64,000 nt of DNA from RGIG9115 sp045649825 (GTDB lineage Bacteria > Bacillota > Clostridia > UBA1381). The DNA lies in assembly GCA_045649825.1 (NCBI GenBank), contig JAZRQO010000017.1, positions 89,942 to 153,941 of the forward strand, written 5' to 3'. Below, piece by piece: positions 10,373 through 19,885 of the stretch. The notes under the pieces are model-generated. The model saw only the letters and a list, made by a program, of their open reading frames with translations, did no database searches and had not been told where the DNA came from. Position 1 is the stretch's first letter. The number at the start of each line of letters is the position of its first letter. The translations under genes were made by a program, and so were the position numbers.

Positions 10373-11332
10373 ATGAAAAAAATAATTGCTTTAATCGGAG
10401 CTGCTACTATATTTTTTACAAGCACAACTTATGCTGCAGAAACATGGAAAGGGCTGTTTACAACAAGGCTTATGAAGCTTATGTCGTCCCATCCTACATA
10501 TACTGATGTGGTACTTACCGACCTTGATAAAAATGGAATACCTGAGGCATTTCTCCTTAAAAAGGGAATGAGTGGTGAAATTCATACAGGCATTACGTTT
10601 AAAGACAGTGCGATTGTAAATATTGAGGTTCCTAAAAATGTAACAGGTGCCTGCCTTGAAGATATTACTGTGTATGATGCATACGGAACGAACGTGTATG
10701 TAGGTAAGGAAATCGGACGTTATACATCAGAAATTCTTTATTTTGAGCTGAAGCTTGAAGATAACCGTCTTACATGTAAAAGTGTAGAGAAAAATGATTA
10801 CTGCAATTATTCTGCACTTCCATATAAGGATGTGTACGGTGATGATTTCTATGACGGAAATTTCCCCGATAGAGCAAAAATTGAAGCTTTTATGGAAACC
10901 TATGATATGCCTACACACATTAATGTAAAAGAAGCAACTGCAAATGTGGCTGTTAACGGAAATGTAGTTGACCTTGCAGGTGTTATGGTTTCGGAAAATA
11001 ATTATTATAAAATCCGTGATGTTGCTATGGTGCTTGCAACAGGTATCAACCGCTTTAATGTAAGCTGGGATGAGGACAAGGGTGCAATCAGTATAAGCAC
11101 AGGCCGAAAGTATGTAGCAGTAGGCGGCGAACTTTCAGGAACTGACGAGCTTTCTTCAGCAGAAGTTAATTTCAACGAAGTGCGCCTTATAGTTGATGGT
11201 GATGAACAAACTCTTGAAGCGTACAATATCAATGGAAATAACTATTTTAAAATCAGAGATCTTGCAGATATAATAGGCTTTGGTGTGAGCTGGGACGCTT
11301 CTTCCGGAACTGTTAATATCCGCAACAACTAA
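10373..11332 (+). CDS. Secreted protein with copper-amine-oxidase-like stalk repeats
   Basis: A 319-residue exported protein. The signal peptide starts MKKIIALIGAATIFF and is probably cut after TYAAE. A middle region (about 30-185) of unknown function contains DLDKNGIPEAFLL, a pattern like VCBS/EF-hand-like loops in secreted clostridial proteins. The C-terminus holds a copper-amine-oxidase N-terminal-like (stalk) domain with two related motifs, YYKIRDVAMVL and YFKIRDLADIIGFGVSWD. These domains are common in clostridial cell-wall proteins and do not imply oxidase activity. The consensus promoter suggests strong expression. It may be co-transcribed with the downstream site-2 protease, 18 bases away. 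Function unknown. Confidence 0.8.
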   Translation: MKKIIALIGAATIFFTSTTYAAETWKGLFTTRLMKLMSSHPTYTDVVLTDLDKNGIPEAFLLKKGMSGEIHTGITFKDSAIVNIEVPKNVTGACLEDITVYDAYGTNVYVGKEIGRYTSEILYFELKLEDNRLTCKSVEKNDYCNYSALPYKDVYGDDFYDGNFPDRAKIEAFMETYDMPTHINVKEATANVAVNGNVVDLAGVMVSENNYYKIRDVAMVLATGINRFNVSWDEDKGAISISTGRKYVAVGGELSGTDELSSAEVNFNEVRLIVDGDEQTLEAYNINGNNYFKIRDLADIIGFGVSWDASSGTVNIRNN

Positions 11333-11350
11333 ACTGAAAGGTGATAGTAT

Positions 11351-12001
11351 ATGTTTAATATAAACACTATTTTACTTAGTGTTCCTGCAACACTTATAGC
11401 CTTATCTGTTCATGAGTTTGCTCATGGGTATGTGTCGTACAAACTGGGAGACCCCACACCTCGGTATCAGGGAAGGCTTACACTTAATCCTATGGCCCAT
11501 CTTGACCTTATGGGCACGTTGCTTATGATACTTACAGGATTTGGTTGGGCTAAGCCTGTTCAGATAAATCCTATGTATTATAAAGACAGAACAAAGGGTA
11601 TGGCTATAACTGCAGCGGCAGGACCTCTCTCTAATTTCATTTTGGCATTTATCGGACTTCTTATCGGCAGTGTTAGTGCAATAGCGGCTCACAAGTTGGG
11701 TGCTTCTTACAATGTAATCAGCAATATTATGGTGTTTACGCAATTTTTTGCATATAGAAACCTTTGCTTTATGGTATTTAATCTGATACCGTTTCCGCCT
11801 CTTGACGGATTTAAAATATTCGGTATGTTTATGCCGAGAAACACATACTACAAAATACTTCAATATGAACACTATATTATGTATATACTTATGTTTTTAA
11901 GTATTGCAGGAGTATTTTCATCCGTAATCGGAACGGCAGTTAATCTCCTGTTTGGATTTTTGTTTGATTCAGTTATGAATATAGTGAGCTTATTTGCTTA
12001 A
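11351..12001 (+). CDS. Site-2 protease family zinc metalloprotease
   Basis: A 216-residue polytopic membrane protein of the short YwhC/S2P class (peptidase M50). Seen: the zinc-binding HExxH motif as SVHEFAHGY near residue 20, and the second metal motif as FPPLDGFK near residue 150. It has no PDZ domain, unlike RseP. It heads a run with scpA (24 bases downstream), an arrangement common in Clostridia. The start ATG is preceded by AAAGGTGA. The substrate cannot be inferred. Confidence 0.9.
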   Translation: MFNINTILLSVPATLIALSVHEFAHGYVSYKLGDPTPRYQGRLTLNPMAHLDLMGTLLMILTGFGWAKPVQINPMYYKDRTKGMAITAAAGPLSNFILAFIGLLIGSVSAIAAHKLGASYNVISNIMVFTQFFAYRNLCFMVFNLIPFPPLDGFKIFGMFMPRNTYYKILQYEHYIMYILMFLSIAGVFSSVIGTAVNLLFGFLFDSVMNIVSLFA

Positions 12002-12025
12002 AATATTTCCGAAAGGATAAATAAA

Positions 12026-12751
12026 ATGGGAACAGTATCATACAGGCTGGATAGCTTTGAAGGCCCCCTTGACCTTTTGCTTACGCTTATTCAGAAAAAT
12101 AAAGTCAGTATATATGATATACCGATTCTTGAAATCACCGATCAGTATCTTGAAGTAATTAACAGTCAGGAGAATACAGACCTTGATTATACAGGTGAAT
12201 TTCTTGTTATGGCTTCTCAGCTTCTTTATATCAAATCAAAAATGCTCTTGCCCAAGCCTGAGCTTGAAGAGGAAGAAGACCCGAGAGAAGACCTTGCAAT
12301 GCGTCTTTTGCTTTATAAGAAGTATAAGGAAGCTTCGCTTGAACTGCGTAAAAACGAGTTTGCAACAAAAAATATGATTTTCCGCGAAAGCGAAAAAATT
12401 GATTTTCCATTGCCTGCATATAACAGGCATCACGAGCTTGACGAGCTTATGGAAGCTTTTGATATGATTATGTCACGTCGTGAACGGAGGAAAGCACCTG
12501 ATAAGGCGGCTTTTACGGGAATTGTGGGCAGGGAAAAGGTGTCTGTTGACGATATGGTAGAAAAAATCTGTAACAGGCTACATGGCAGACGTCACGTTAC
12601 TTTCTCTTCTTTGTTTGCCGGTAATATTTCAAAACCCGAAATGGTTGCTACATTCCTTGCAATTCTTGAGATGATAAGGCTTTCTAAAATATATGCATCA
12701 AATGATAAAGAAACAAACGAACTTATAATAGTTAAAGGCAAGGTTGCCTGA
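12026..12751 (+). CDS. scpA: Segregation and condensation protein A (kleisin)
   Basis: The kleisin subunit that bridges the SMC dimer and ScpB in the bacterial condensin complex. It is 241 residues, the normal size. The N-terminus (YRLDSFEGPLDLLLTLI) is the family's most conserved stretch and contacts SMC; the C-terminal winged helix includes the VTFSSLF region. It is followed by scpB after 13 bases. smc itself is not in the window. Confidence 0.96.
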   Translation: MGTVSYRLDSFEGPLDLLLTLIQKNKVSIYDIPILEITDQYLEVINSQENTDLDYTGEFLVMASQLLYIKSKMLLPKPELEEEEDPREDLAMRLLLYKKYKEASLELRKNEFATKNMIFRESEKIDFPLPAYNRHHELDELMEAFDMIMSRRERRKAPDKAAFTGIVGREKVSVDDMVEKICNRLHGRRHVTFSSLFAGNISKPEMVATFLAILEMIRLSKIYASNDKETNELIIVKGKVA

Positions 12752-12764
12752 TTTGGAGGAACTA

Positions 12765-13349
12765 ATGGATAATTTTAAATATGCAGTAGAGGGTATACTC
12801 TTTGCTGCAGGTGAACCTGTTAAGTGTGCACAGCTTGCAATAGCACTTGATTGTGACACAAAAAAAGTCGAAGCTGCTGTTCGTGAACTTAAAGATGAAT
12901 ATAACGATAATCATAGAGGCTTTACCATAATAGATATAGATGATGGATATCAGATTTGTTCACGTCCTGAATATTATTCGTATATACAGGTAATTCTTGG
13001 TGAACAAAGGCGTCAGGCTTTATCTAATGCCGCAATGGAAACTCTGGCAATTGTGGCGTATAAGCAGCCGATTACAAAAAGCGGTATAGAATACATAAGG
13101 GGAATTAATTCTGATGGTGCTGTTAACCGGCTTGTGGAGAGAGGTCTTGTTGAAGAAAGGGGCAGACTTAACGCTCCCGGAAGACCTATTCTTTACGGAA
13201 CAACAGTTGATTTTCTTCGCTGTTTCGGGCTTAATAATTTGTCTGAGCTTCCCTATGTTGACCTTACGCAAATTGCGGCAGATGTTGATGAGGTGGAAGG
13301 GCAGATAAGTATTGAAGAAGTCACCGACGATTCCGCTTCTCAGGAGTAA
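12765..13349 (+). CDS. scpB: Segregation and condensation protein B
   Basis: A winged-helix dimer that binds ScpA in the SMC-ScpAB complex. It has 194 residues with the conserved ALSNAAMETLAIVAYKQPITK motif region and the GRLNAPGRPILYGTT turn. ATG 12765 is preferred because GGAGGA lies 5 bases upstream; a TTG at 12744, overlapping scpA, also keeps the frame open but has no such site. Confidence 0.95.
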   Translation: MDNFKYAVEGILFAAGEPVKCAQLAIALDCDTKKVEAAVRELKDEYNDNHRGFTIIDIDDGYQICSRPEYYSYIQVILGEQRRQALSNAAMETLAIVAYKQPITKSGIEYIRGINSDGAVNRLVERGLVEERGRLNAPGRPILYGTTVDFLRCFGLNNLSELPYVDLTQIAADVDEVEGQISIEEVTDDSASQE

Positions 13350-13376
13350 TACATATAGCTTTGAAAGGGATTTTGA

Positions 13377-13931
13377 ATGTATATACTTTTAGCCGTAGCA
13401 GCCTTAATATTCATATTGTTACTTGTACCTATTAAGGTGATAGCAGAAAAAAAAGACGGTTTTGATTTCTTTCTTAAAATTCTTTGGTTTAAAATTGAGA
13501 TAAAAGATCGTCCGCGTAAGAAAAAGAAGAAAGTCGGCAATTCCAAACAACAGCAAAAGAAAAAGAAGAAATTTTCTTTTGCTGTTGTAAAAAAGGTTGC
13601 AGGACTGTCAGACGATATTAAAGATTTCGCACACTTTTTTTCAAAAAGATGTATTGTTGTAGACAATATCAGATTAAATCTTGCTTTCGGAACAGGTGAC
13701 GCTGCACAAACAGGTATTGCTACAGGCATACTTAATACGGTTGCTTATGGGACGTTAGCCGTTATACATCAGAATGTACGTCTTAAAAAATGGTCTGTTG
13801 AAATTACACCTGATTTTCAGGAGGAAAAATTTGAATTTGAATTTTTATGCATAGGTACAACACACCTGTTGCATATTATAGGTATAGGAATAAAAGGTCT
13901 GAAGCTTTATAAGAAGTTCAGAGCTGAATAA
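13377..13931 (+). CDS. DUF2953 family protein (YtfI-like)
   Basis: A 184-residue protein with an N-terminal membrane helix (MYILLAVAALIFILLLVPI), then a very lysine-rich linker (about 48-68, RPRKKKKK) and a DUF2953-like region. The pairing with the YtfJ homologue immediately downstream is the same as B. subtilis ytfI-ytfJ and supports the call. No biochemical function is known. The AAAGGGA site precedes the ATG. Confidence 0.85.
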   Translation: MYILLAVAALIFILLLVPIKVIAEKKDGFDFFLKILWFKIEIKDRPRKKKKKVGNSKQQQKKKKKFSFAVVKKVAGLSDDIKDFAHFFSKRCIVVDNIRLNLAFGTGDAAQTGIATGILNTVAYGTLAVIHQNVRLKKWSVEITPDFQEEKFEFEFLCIGTTHLLHIIGIGIKGLKLYKKFRAE

Positions 13932-13948
13932 TATACGGAGGTAAAATT

Positions 13949-14368
13949 ATGGATCACGCTATTAAAGGATTACTTGATTCGGCAATGGGTAACATCAAGT
14001 CAATGGTTGATGTTGACACGGTTGTAGGAGATGCAGTGGACTGCGGAGGCGGAACTGTTATTATCCCTATCTCTACAGTTTCTTTCGGATTTGGTGCAGG
14101 CGGAAGCGATTTTGCTCCTAAATCAGGCTCTAAGGTTTCTGAAAAATTATTTGGAGGCGGCTGCGGCGGTGGTGCGACTGTAAAGCCAACAGGTTTTCTT
14201 GTGGTTGCAAACGGAAATGTACGTTATCTTCCTGTATCGGGTAGTGTTTCTGCGCTTGATAAGGTAGTTGACCTTATGCCTGGTATTGTTGATAAGCTCA
14301 ATACTGCTATTTCAGACAGAAAAACCAAGAAAAAAGAAGAAAAAGAAAAGATAGAAATAATCGACTAA
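13949..14368 (+). CDS. ytfJ: GerW/YtfJ family sporulation protein
   Basis: A 139-residue protein of the YtfJ (GerW) family, which in B. subtilis is made in the forespore and needed for normal spore germination. Seen: N-terminal DSAMGNIKSMVDVDTVVG, the VIIPISTVSFGFGAGGSDF core, a GGGCGGGATV loop with a cysteine, and a charged Lys/Glu tail. Its presence is one of the reasons to infer a spore former. It sits 17 bases after the DUF2953 gene in the scp run. Confidence 0.92.
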   Translation: MDHAIKGLLDSAMGNIKSMVDVDTVVGDAVDCGGGTVIIPISTVSFGFGAGGSDFAPKSGSKVSEKLFGGGCGGGATVKPTGFLVVANGNVRYLPVSGSVSALDKVVDLMPGIVDKLNTAISDRKTKKKEEKEKIEIID

Positions 14369-14379
14369 GGGGTTACTTT

Positions 14380-16221
14380 ATGCATTATACTGAGCGCGAC
14401 AAAATTCTTATGCAGGTTCAAAAGCCCACCCGCTATACTGGCGGTGAGCTTAATGCCTGTATTAAGGATAAAGATAAAGTAAAAATCAGATTTGGTTTTT
14501 GCTTTCCTGACCTTTACGAAATTGCTATGTCACATCTGGGCATAAAAATATTGTATCACACTTTGAATAAAAGGGAAGATACATATTGTGAACGTGTTTT
14601 TGCTCCATGGACTGATATGGAAGAGCATATGAGAAGCCGTAATATGAAGCTTTTTGCTCTTGAAACAGGGGACGAGGTTTGCGACTTTGACTTCCTGGGC
14701 TTTACACTTCAGTACGAACTTTCATATTCAAATGTTGTAAATATGTTGAATCTTGCAGATGTGCCTCTATATTCTGCTGAAAGAACAAAGGACCATCCGT
14801 TTGTTTGTGCAGGCGGACCTTGCGCATATAACGCGGAGCCTGTTGCGGATTTTATTGATTTCTTTGTGCTTGGAGAAGGTGAAGAAATCATCCACGAGAT
14901 TATGGATGAATATAATCTGTGGAAAGAAGAAAACGGAACAAGAGAAGATTTTTTGCATAGAATAGCGAGAATTTCGGGTATATATGTTCCGTCATTCTAC
15001 GATGTTTCATATAACCCTGACGGAACGATTTCAGAAATTACTCCAAACACTTCTGACGCTCCTGAAAAAATCAAAAAAAGAATAGTTACTGATTTTTCAA
15101 ATTGCTTTACTCCCGAAGAAATCATAGTTCCATTCGGTGAAATTGTACATGACAGAGCCGTTCTTGAAGTGTTCAGAGGTTGCATAAGAGGCTGCCGTTT
15201 TTGCCAGGCTGGGTATGTATACCGTCCCGTTCGTGAACGTGATGCAGACAGGCTTTTGAAAATTGCAGAGAGTCTTTTAAATTCAAGCGGCTATGACGAA
15301 ATTTCGCTTTCGTCTCTCAGTACAAGTGACTATCGTGATTTGCCTAAGCTTACCGACAACCTTATAAATATAACGGAACAGAAAAAAATCAATCTTTCTC
15401 TTCCGTCTTTACGCATTGATAATTTTTCTATGGAGCTTATGAACAGAGTTCAGAAGGTAAGAAAATCAGGTATAACATTTGCACCCGAAGCCGGAACTCA
15501 GAGGCTTCGTGATGTTATAAACAAGAACATAACAGAGGAGGACATAACATCTTCCGTCCGTATGCTTTTCAAGGGTGGCTACACCAATGTGAAGCTTTAC
15601 TTTATGCTTGGTCTGCCTACTGAAACTGATGAGGATGTAAGCGGTATTGCTGAACTTGCCGAGAAAGTTCTTTCTGTTTATTTTGAAACTCCGAAAGAGG
15701 AAAGAGCGAAAAATATTAATATAACTGTAAGTACGTCAAACTTTATTCCCAAGCCGTTTACAGCTTTCCAGTGGGAAAGGCAGATAACACGGGATGAAAT
15801 GACCGCTAAGCAGGATATACTCAAAGCTTCAATCAAATCCAAACGTATTCGTTACAACTGGCACGACAGTAAAACAAGCTATCTTGAAGGGGTGTTTGCC
15901 CGTGGTGACAGACGTCTTGCACCTGTTATAAAACGTGCTGTAGAGCTTGGTTGTAAATTTGACGGTTGGGGTGAATATTTCAGATTTGACCTTTGGATGC
16001 AGGCGTTTGAGGATTGCGGAATTGACCCTGATTTTTATACTTCCCGTGAGAGAAGCTATGGCGAGGTATTACCTTGGGACCACATTGATGTTGGTGTTAC
16101 AAAAAGCTTCCTTCAAAGAGAAAGTGAAAAGGCGAGAAAGGCTGAAACTACTGCTAATTGCAGAGAAAAATGTGCAGGCTGCGGCGCCGCATCCTTTAAT
16201 ACGGGGGTTTGCTATGAGTAA
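14380..16221 (+). CDS. TIGR03960 family B12-binding-like radical SAM protein
   Basis: A 613-residue radical SAM enzyme. An N-terminal cobalamin-binding-like domain (about 20-200) precedes the radical SAM core, with its cluster cysteines in CIRGCRFCQAG near residue 267 (CxxxCxxC). A cysteine-rich tail CREKCAGCGAA lies near the C-terminus. The family always occurs with the TIGR03936 (DUF2344) protein, either fused or adjacent; here that gene follows with an 8-base overlap. The reaction is not established. In many Clostridia the pair precedes rng, rplU and rpmA, which are not here. Confidence 0.92.
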   Translation: MHYTERDKILMQVQKPTRYTGGELNACIKDKDKVKIRFGFCFPDLYEIAMSHLGIKILYHTLNKREDTYCERVFAPWTDMEEHMRSRNMKLFALETGDEVCDFDFLGFTLQYELSYSNVVNMLNLADVPLYSAERTKDHPFVCAGGPCAYNAEPVADFIDFFVLGEGEEIIHEIMDEYNLWKEENGTREDFLHRIARISGIYVPSFYDVSYNPDGTISEITPNTSDAPEKIKKRIVTDFSNCFTPEEIIVPFGEIVHDRAVLEVFRGCIRGCRFCQAGYVYRPVRERDADRLLKIAESLLNSSGYDEISLSSLSTSDYRDLPKLTDNLINITEQKKINLSLPSLRIDNFSMELMNRVQKVRKSGITFAPEAGTQRLRDVINKNITEEDITSSVRMLFKGGYTNVKLYFMLGLPTETDEDVSGIAELAEKVLSVYFETPKEERAKNINITVSTSNFIPKPFTAFQWERQITRDEMTAKQDILKASIKSKRIRYNWHDSKTSYLEGVFARGDRRLAPVIKRAVELGCKFDGWGEYFRFDLWMQAFEDCGIDPDFYTSRERSYGEVLPWDHIDVGVTKSFLQRESEKARKAETTANCREKCAGCGAASFNTGVCYE

Positions 16222-16876
16222 GTATATTTTGAAATACACAAGAGATGAAAGAGTTAAATATATATCTCATCTTGACTTTATTCGTATGTTCCACAGAACT
16301 GTCAGAAGGAGCGGAGTAAATTTTCTTTTCTCCGAAGGCTTTAATCCACATCCTGTAATGACAGTGGCAATGCCACTCTCAGTTGGTGTTACATCTGGTG
16401 GAGAATATATGAAGGTTGGATTTACTGATGAATTTTCTCCTGCCAAAATAAAAGAAAAAATCAATTCATCATTCCCGCCGGGCTTTGAAATAACGGAGAT
16501 ACATAAGCTACAGGGTAAAGAAATAGACCTTACAAAAATAAGATTTGCGGATTACACTGTTATGGCTGAGCTTGCAGAGGGAGCTTCTGTATGCGACGGC
16601 AAAGCGTTGATGGACCGTGAAAGCGTTGTTGTTATGAAAAAATCGAAAAGCGGAGAAAAGCCATCGGATATACGTCCACACATCAAAATGCTTAGTCTTG
16701 CTTCTGTTCACGGAAATGTTGCAACTTATAAAATGAGGCTTTCCTGTTCTAACGACTATAATTTAAAGCCGGAAACGGTTATTTCTGCCATGGAGAATTT
16801 GTGCGATGGTTTTAAAACCGAGTTTTTATGTATACACCGTGATGGACTTATTTTGCCGGGCAGCGAAAGGAAATGA
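16214..16876 (+). CDS. TIGR03936 (DUF2344) family protein
   Basis: A 220-residue partner of the preceding radical SAM protein, starting MSKYILKYTRDERVKYISHL, with the family's FLFSEGFNPHPVM motif. The start is ATG 16214 after a GGGGG site, overlapping the upstream stop by 8 bases. A longer open frame extends upstream to 15947, but that part lies inside the radical SAM gene. Translational coupling suggests a fixed stoichiometry. The role is unknown; family context hints at RNA metabolism because of the usual RNase G neighbour. Confidence 0.9.
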   Translation: MSKYILKYTRDERVKYISHLDFIRMFHRTVRRSGVNFLFSEGFNPHPVMTVAMPLSVGVTSGGEYMKVGFTDEFSPAKIKEKINSSFPPGFEITEIHKLQGKEIDLTKIRFADYTVMAELAEGASVCDGKALMDRESVVVMKKSKSGEKPSDIRPHIKMLSLASVHGNVATYKMRLSCSNDYNLKPETVISAMENLCDGFKTEFLCIHRDGLILPGSERK

Positions 16877-16881
16877 TATAA

Positions 16882-18072
16882 ATGATAACAAAATCATTGA
16901 TTTCTATGATATATGAAGCTTCATCCATTCAGCGTTGGAATGACCACATTCGGCCGTGGGTTGGCTTTACTGAACTTGATAAGCAATCTCACAAAATGTT
17001 CTATGCTTATGTTCTTGCGAAATGTGAGGGTGACGAGGTTGACTATCAGAAGCTTATTGAAGGTGGCATATTTGAATTTTTTCACAGAATAATCGTAACG
17101 GATATAAAACCGCCCATATATCATAAGCTTGTAAAGGAAAAGGGAAGTCAGCTTAATGAATGGGTGTTTACTCAGCTTAAAGATGTTCTTTCGCCATTAA
17201 ATGGCGGCTTCTATGAACGAATGATGGAGTATTACAGAAACCCTGAATATGCAAAGCTTGAAAAGGAAATTCTTAAAGCAGCACATTATCAGGCGTCGTT
17301 CTTTGAATTTCAGGTAATATATCCTCTCAACAAAGAAACCTACGGCATTGAAGCGGTAAAGAGGGAAATGTATCAGGGGCTTGCAGCTTGTGATACCTTT
17401 GCGGGTTATAAGTATTTTATGGGCAGCCCGTACCTTAAAGAATTTCTTTTGCTTTTGGGTAAGCTCCGCTATCAGCAAAGGTGGTCCAAAGCTTCAAGAG
17501 TACCAAATACATTTGTTATGGGGCATATGCTGGTTGTTGCAATTTTATCGTATTTTTCATCACTTGAGGCAAATGCCTGCAAGTCAAGATGTGTTAATAA
17601 CTTCCTTGGCGGTTTGTTCCACGATATGCCCGAAGTTCTTACACGTGATATTGTTTCTCCTGTGAAATCAGGAGTTGACGGTCTTGACGATATTATAAAA
17701 AGTATAGAAGATGAACAGGTTGAAAGCACTATATATCCGCTTCTTCCAAAGAGCTGGCACAGTCAGATACGATATTTCATTCAGGATGAATTTGCTTCCA
17801 AGATTATAAATAACGGCGAAGTTACTGTTGTTTCTTCTGATGAAATCTGTAGTAAGTATAATGACGACGCATACTGTCCTATAGACGGAGAAATTATCCG
17901 TTGCTGCGACCATTTGTCAGCATATATGGAGGCGTACCTTTCAATGGAATACGGAATACGTCCGAGAGCCCTTATATCGGGTTATACAAATCTTCGTCTT
18001 GCATATGAAAACAAAGTTGTTGCAGGTATTAATTTTGGTGAAATATTCAGATATTTTGAAATAGATTGTTAA
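16882..18072 (+). CDS. HD-domain phosphohydrolase with YfbR-like active site
   Basis: A 396-residue protein. The C-terminal ~200 residues carry an HD-type metal site: His in MGHMLVVAIL, the HD pair in LFHDMPEVLTRDI, and a distal Asp in RCCDHLSAYMEAYL. The run HDMPEVLTRDIVSPVK closely resembles the 5'-deoxynucleotidase YfbR (HD-x-x-EVLTGDL-x-x-PVK). The N-terminal half is not recognised. Nucleotide hydrolysis is therefore plausible but inferred. The gene occupies the place where rng often stands after the TIGR03960/TIGR03936 pair, and recX follows after only 3 bases. Confidence 0.82.
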   Translation: MITKSLISMIYEASSIQRWNDHIRPWVGFTELDKQSHKMFYAYVLAKCEGDEVDYQKLIEGGIFEFFHRIIVTDIKPPIYHKLVKEKGSQLNEWVFTQLKDVLSPLNGGFYERMMEYYRNPEYAKLEKEILKAAHYQASFFEFQVIYPLNKETYGIEAVKREMYQGLAACDTFAGYKYFMGSPYLKEFLLLLGKLRYQQRWSKASRVPNTFVMGHMLVVAILSYFSSLEANACKSRCVNNFLGGLFHDMPEVLTRDIVSPVKSGVDGLDDIIKSIEDEQVESTIYPLLPKSWHSQIRYFIQDEFASKIINNGEVTVVSSDEICSKYNDDAYCPIDGEIIRCCDHLSAYMEAYLSMEYGIRPRALISGYTNLRLAYENKVVAGINFGEIFRYFEIDC

Positions 18073-18075
18073 AAT

Positions 18076-18543
18076 ATGAATAACGAAAAAACATTAACAC
18101 GCGAACAAACGAAAGAAAAAGCACTTAGGCTACTTGAATACAGAAGTCACAGCGTGTCAGAACTTCGTCAAAAACTTCGTCTGAAAGGCGGACTGGACGA
18201 AGATATAGACTTAGCTATTGAATTTTGTGTTGAATACGGATTTCTTGATGATGAAAAGTATGCAGTGCTTCTTGCACGTGATTTGAGTAATTTAAAGAAA
18301 TTTGGTAAAAACCGTATTAAATCAGAGCTTATTCACAAAGGGATTTCACCTGATATTGCAGAAATGGCACTTTCAGAGATTGAGGATAATGAAGATGAGC
18401 TTTTAAGGCTTGCAGAAAAGAAACTAAAAGGTGATTTTGACAGAAAAAACTGTGATAAAGCTGTGAGATTTCTATTATACAGAGGTTATGATCTTAGTGA
18501 TATTAAAAATGCTATAGAAAGGCTGAAATCAGATGAAATATAA
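18076..18543 (+). CDS. recX: Regulatory protein RecX
   Basis: A 155-residue all-helical modulator of RecA filaments. Three tandem three-helix repeats are visible, with the family signatures LLEYRSHSVSELRQKL, ELIHKGISPDIAE and FLLYRGYDLSDI. recA is not in the window. Its last 11 bases overlap the start of rimO, indicating coupled translation. Confidence 0.93.
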   Translation: MNNEKTLTREQTKEKALRLLEYRSHSVSELRQKLRLKGGLDEDIDLAIEFCVEYGFLDDEKYAVLLARDLSNLKKFGKNRIKSELIHKGISPDIAEMALSEIEDNEDELLRLAEKKLKGDFDRKNCDKAVRFLLYRGYDLSDIKNAIERLKSDEI

Positions 18544-19858
18544 TGTGGGGATGATTTCCCTTGGCTGTGCGAAGAACAGGACAGATTCTGAAATAATGCT
18601 TGGTATTCTTGCCGAAAAAGGCTTTGGTATTGTTAACGAGCCTGCAGAGGCAGATGTTTTGATTGTAAATACCTGTGGGTTTATTGAAGCTGCAAAACAG
18701 GAATCAATTGATACTATCCTTGAAATGGCAGAATATAAAGACGATAAGTGTAAGCTTCTTGTAGTAACGGGTTGCCTTGCCGAAAGATACAACAAAGAGG
18801 TCTTAAAAGAATTTCCTGAAATAAATGCTATAGTCGGCGTTGGTGATTATCATAAAATTGCAGAAATTATAGATGAAGCTATGGGAGGCACAAGACCTGC
18901 TTTATACGGCCATATGAACTGTGATGTACCTGAGGGGCTTCCGAGGATACTTACCACAGGCAATACAACTGCTTATATTAAAATTGCTGAGGGCTGCGAT
19001 AATAATTGCACTTACTGCGCAATCCCAAAAATCCGTGGCAAATACAGAAGCCGCAGAATGGAAGATATTGTTTCCGAAGCCCGTGACCTTGCAGAGTCAG
19101 GTATAAAAGAGCTTATAGTTATAGCGCAAGATACTACAAGATACGGTAAAGATATTTATGGTAAGTATACTCTTGCTGAACTTCTTAAAAAGCTTTGTGA
19201 AATAGATGGCTTTCGTTGGATACGTGTCCATTATTTTTATACCGAAGCAATAACTGACGAGCTTATAGTCCTTTTCGGAACTGAACCGAAGCTATGCCCA
19301 TATGTGGATATGCCCATTCAGCATATAAACAACACCATTCTCCGAAGAATGGCTCGAAGAACCACAGGCGAACAGATAAGAGAAACAATTGAAAAGCTTC
19401 GAATGGTTGTTCCCGATATTACAATCAGAACTTCGATTATTGTTGGTTTCCCCGGCGAAACTGAGGAACAGTTTGAAGAACTTTGCGAATTTATCAAAGA
19501 AGCCCGCCTTGAACGCGTGGGGGTGTTCGCTTTTTCAGAGGAAGAAGGCACAGCTGCGGCGGATTTTGAAGATAAGATTGATGAAGAAACTAAGAACAGG
19601 CGTCTCGAAACCCTCATGGGAATTCAAAAGGAAATCAGTCTTGAAAATAATAAACGCAAGCTTGGTAAAAAGCTTACAGTGCTTTGTGAGGGCTACGACG
19701 AAGAAAGCTATCTATATTTTGGTCGAAGCTCAGGTGACAGTGTAGATGTTGACGGAAATGTATATTTTGCTGCCGACAGGGAGATTTTACCCGGCGAATT
19801 TGTTACGGTTGAAATTCTTGACTGTGATGAATATGACCTTACAGGAAAAACAGTTTGA
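18533..19858 (+). CDS. rimO: Ribosomal protein S12 methylthiotransferase RimO
   Basis: A radical SAM enzyme that methylthiolates an aspartate of ribosomal protein S12. It is 441 residues, normal. Domains: UPF0004 (about 1-130, SLGCAKNRTDSE with the first of three auxiliary-cluster cysteines, then NTCGF and TGCLAERY); radical SAM core with CDNNCTYCAIP (CxxxCxxC) near residue 160; C-terminal TRAM domain. LGCAKNRTDSE separates RimO from the tRNA-modifying MiaB. It overlaps recX by 11 bases. Confidence 0.96.
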   Translation: MKYNVGMISLGCAKNRTDSEIMLGILAEKGFGIVNEPAEADVLIVNTCGFIEAAKQESIDTILEMAEYKDDKCKLLVVTGCLAERYNKEVLKEFPEINAIVGVGDYHKIAEIIDEAMGGTRPALYGHMNCDVPEGLPRILTTGNTTAYIKIAEGCDNNCTYCAIPKIRGKYRSRRMEDIVSEARDLAESGIKELIVIAQDTTRYGKDIYGKYTLAELLKKLCEIDGFRWIRVHYFYTEAITDELIVLFGTEPKLCPYVDMPIQHINNTILRRMARRTTGEQIRETIEKLRMVVPDITIRTSIIVGFPGETEEQFEELCEFIKEARLERVGVFAFSEEEGTAAADFEDKIDEETKNRRLETLMGIQKEISLENNKRKLGKKLTVLCEGYDEESYLYFGRSSGDSVDVDGNVYFAADREILPGEFVTVEILDCDEYDLTGKTV

Positions 19859-19885
19859 TTTTTTGAAAGAGAAAGGAACTTGATT

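Noticed and set aside
11402..11872. 156-residue minus-strand open frame
   Set aside because: Antisense to the site-2 protease gene; composition is that of a shadow frame.
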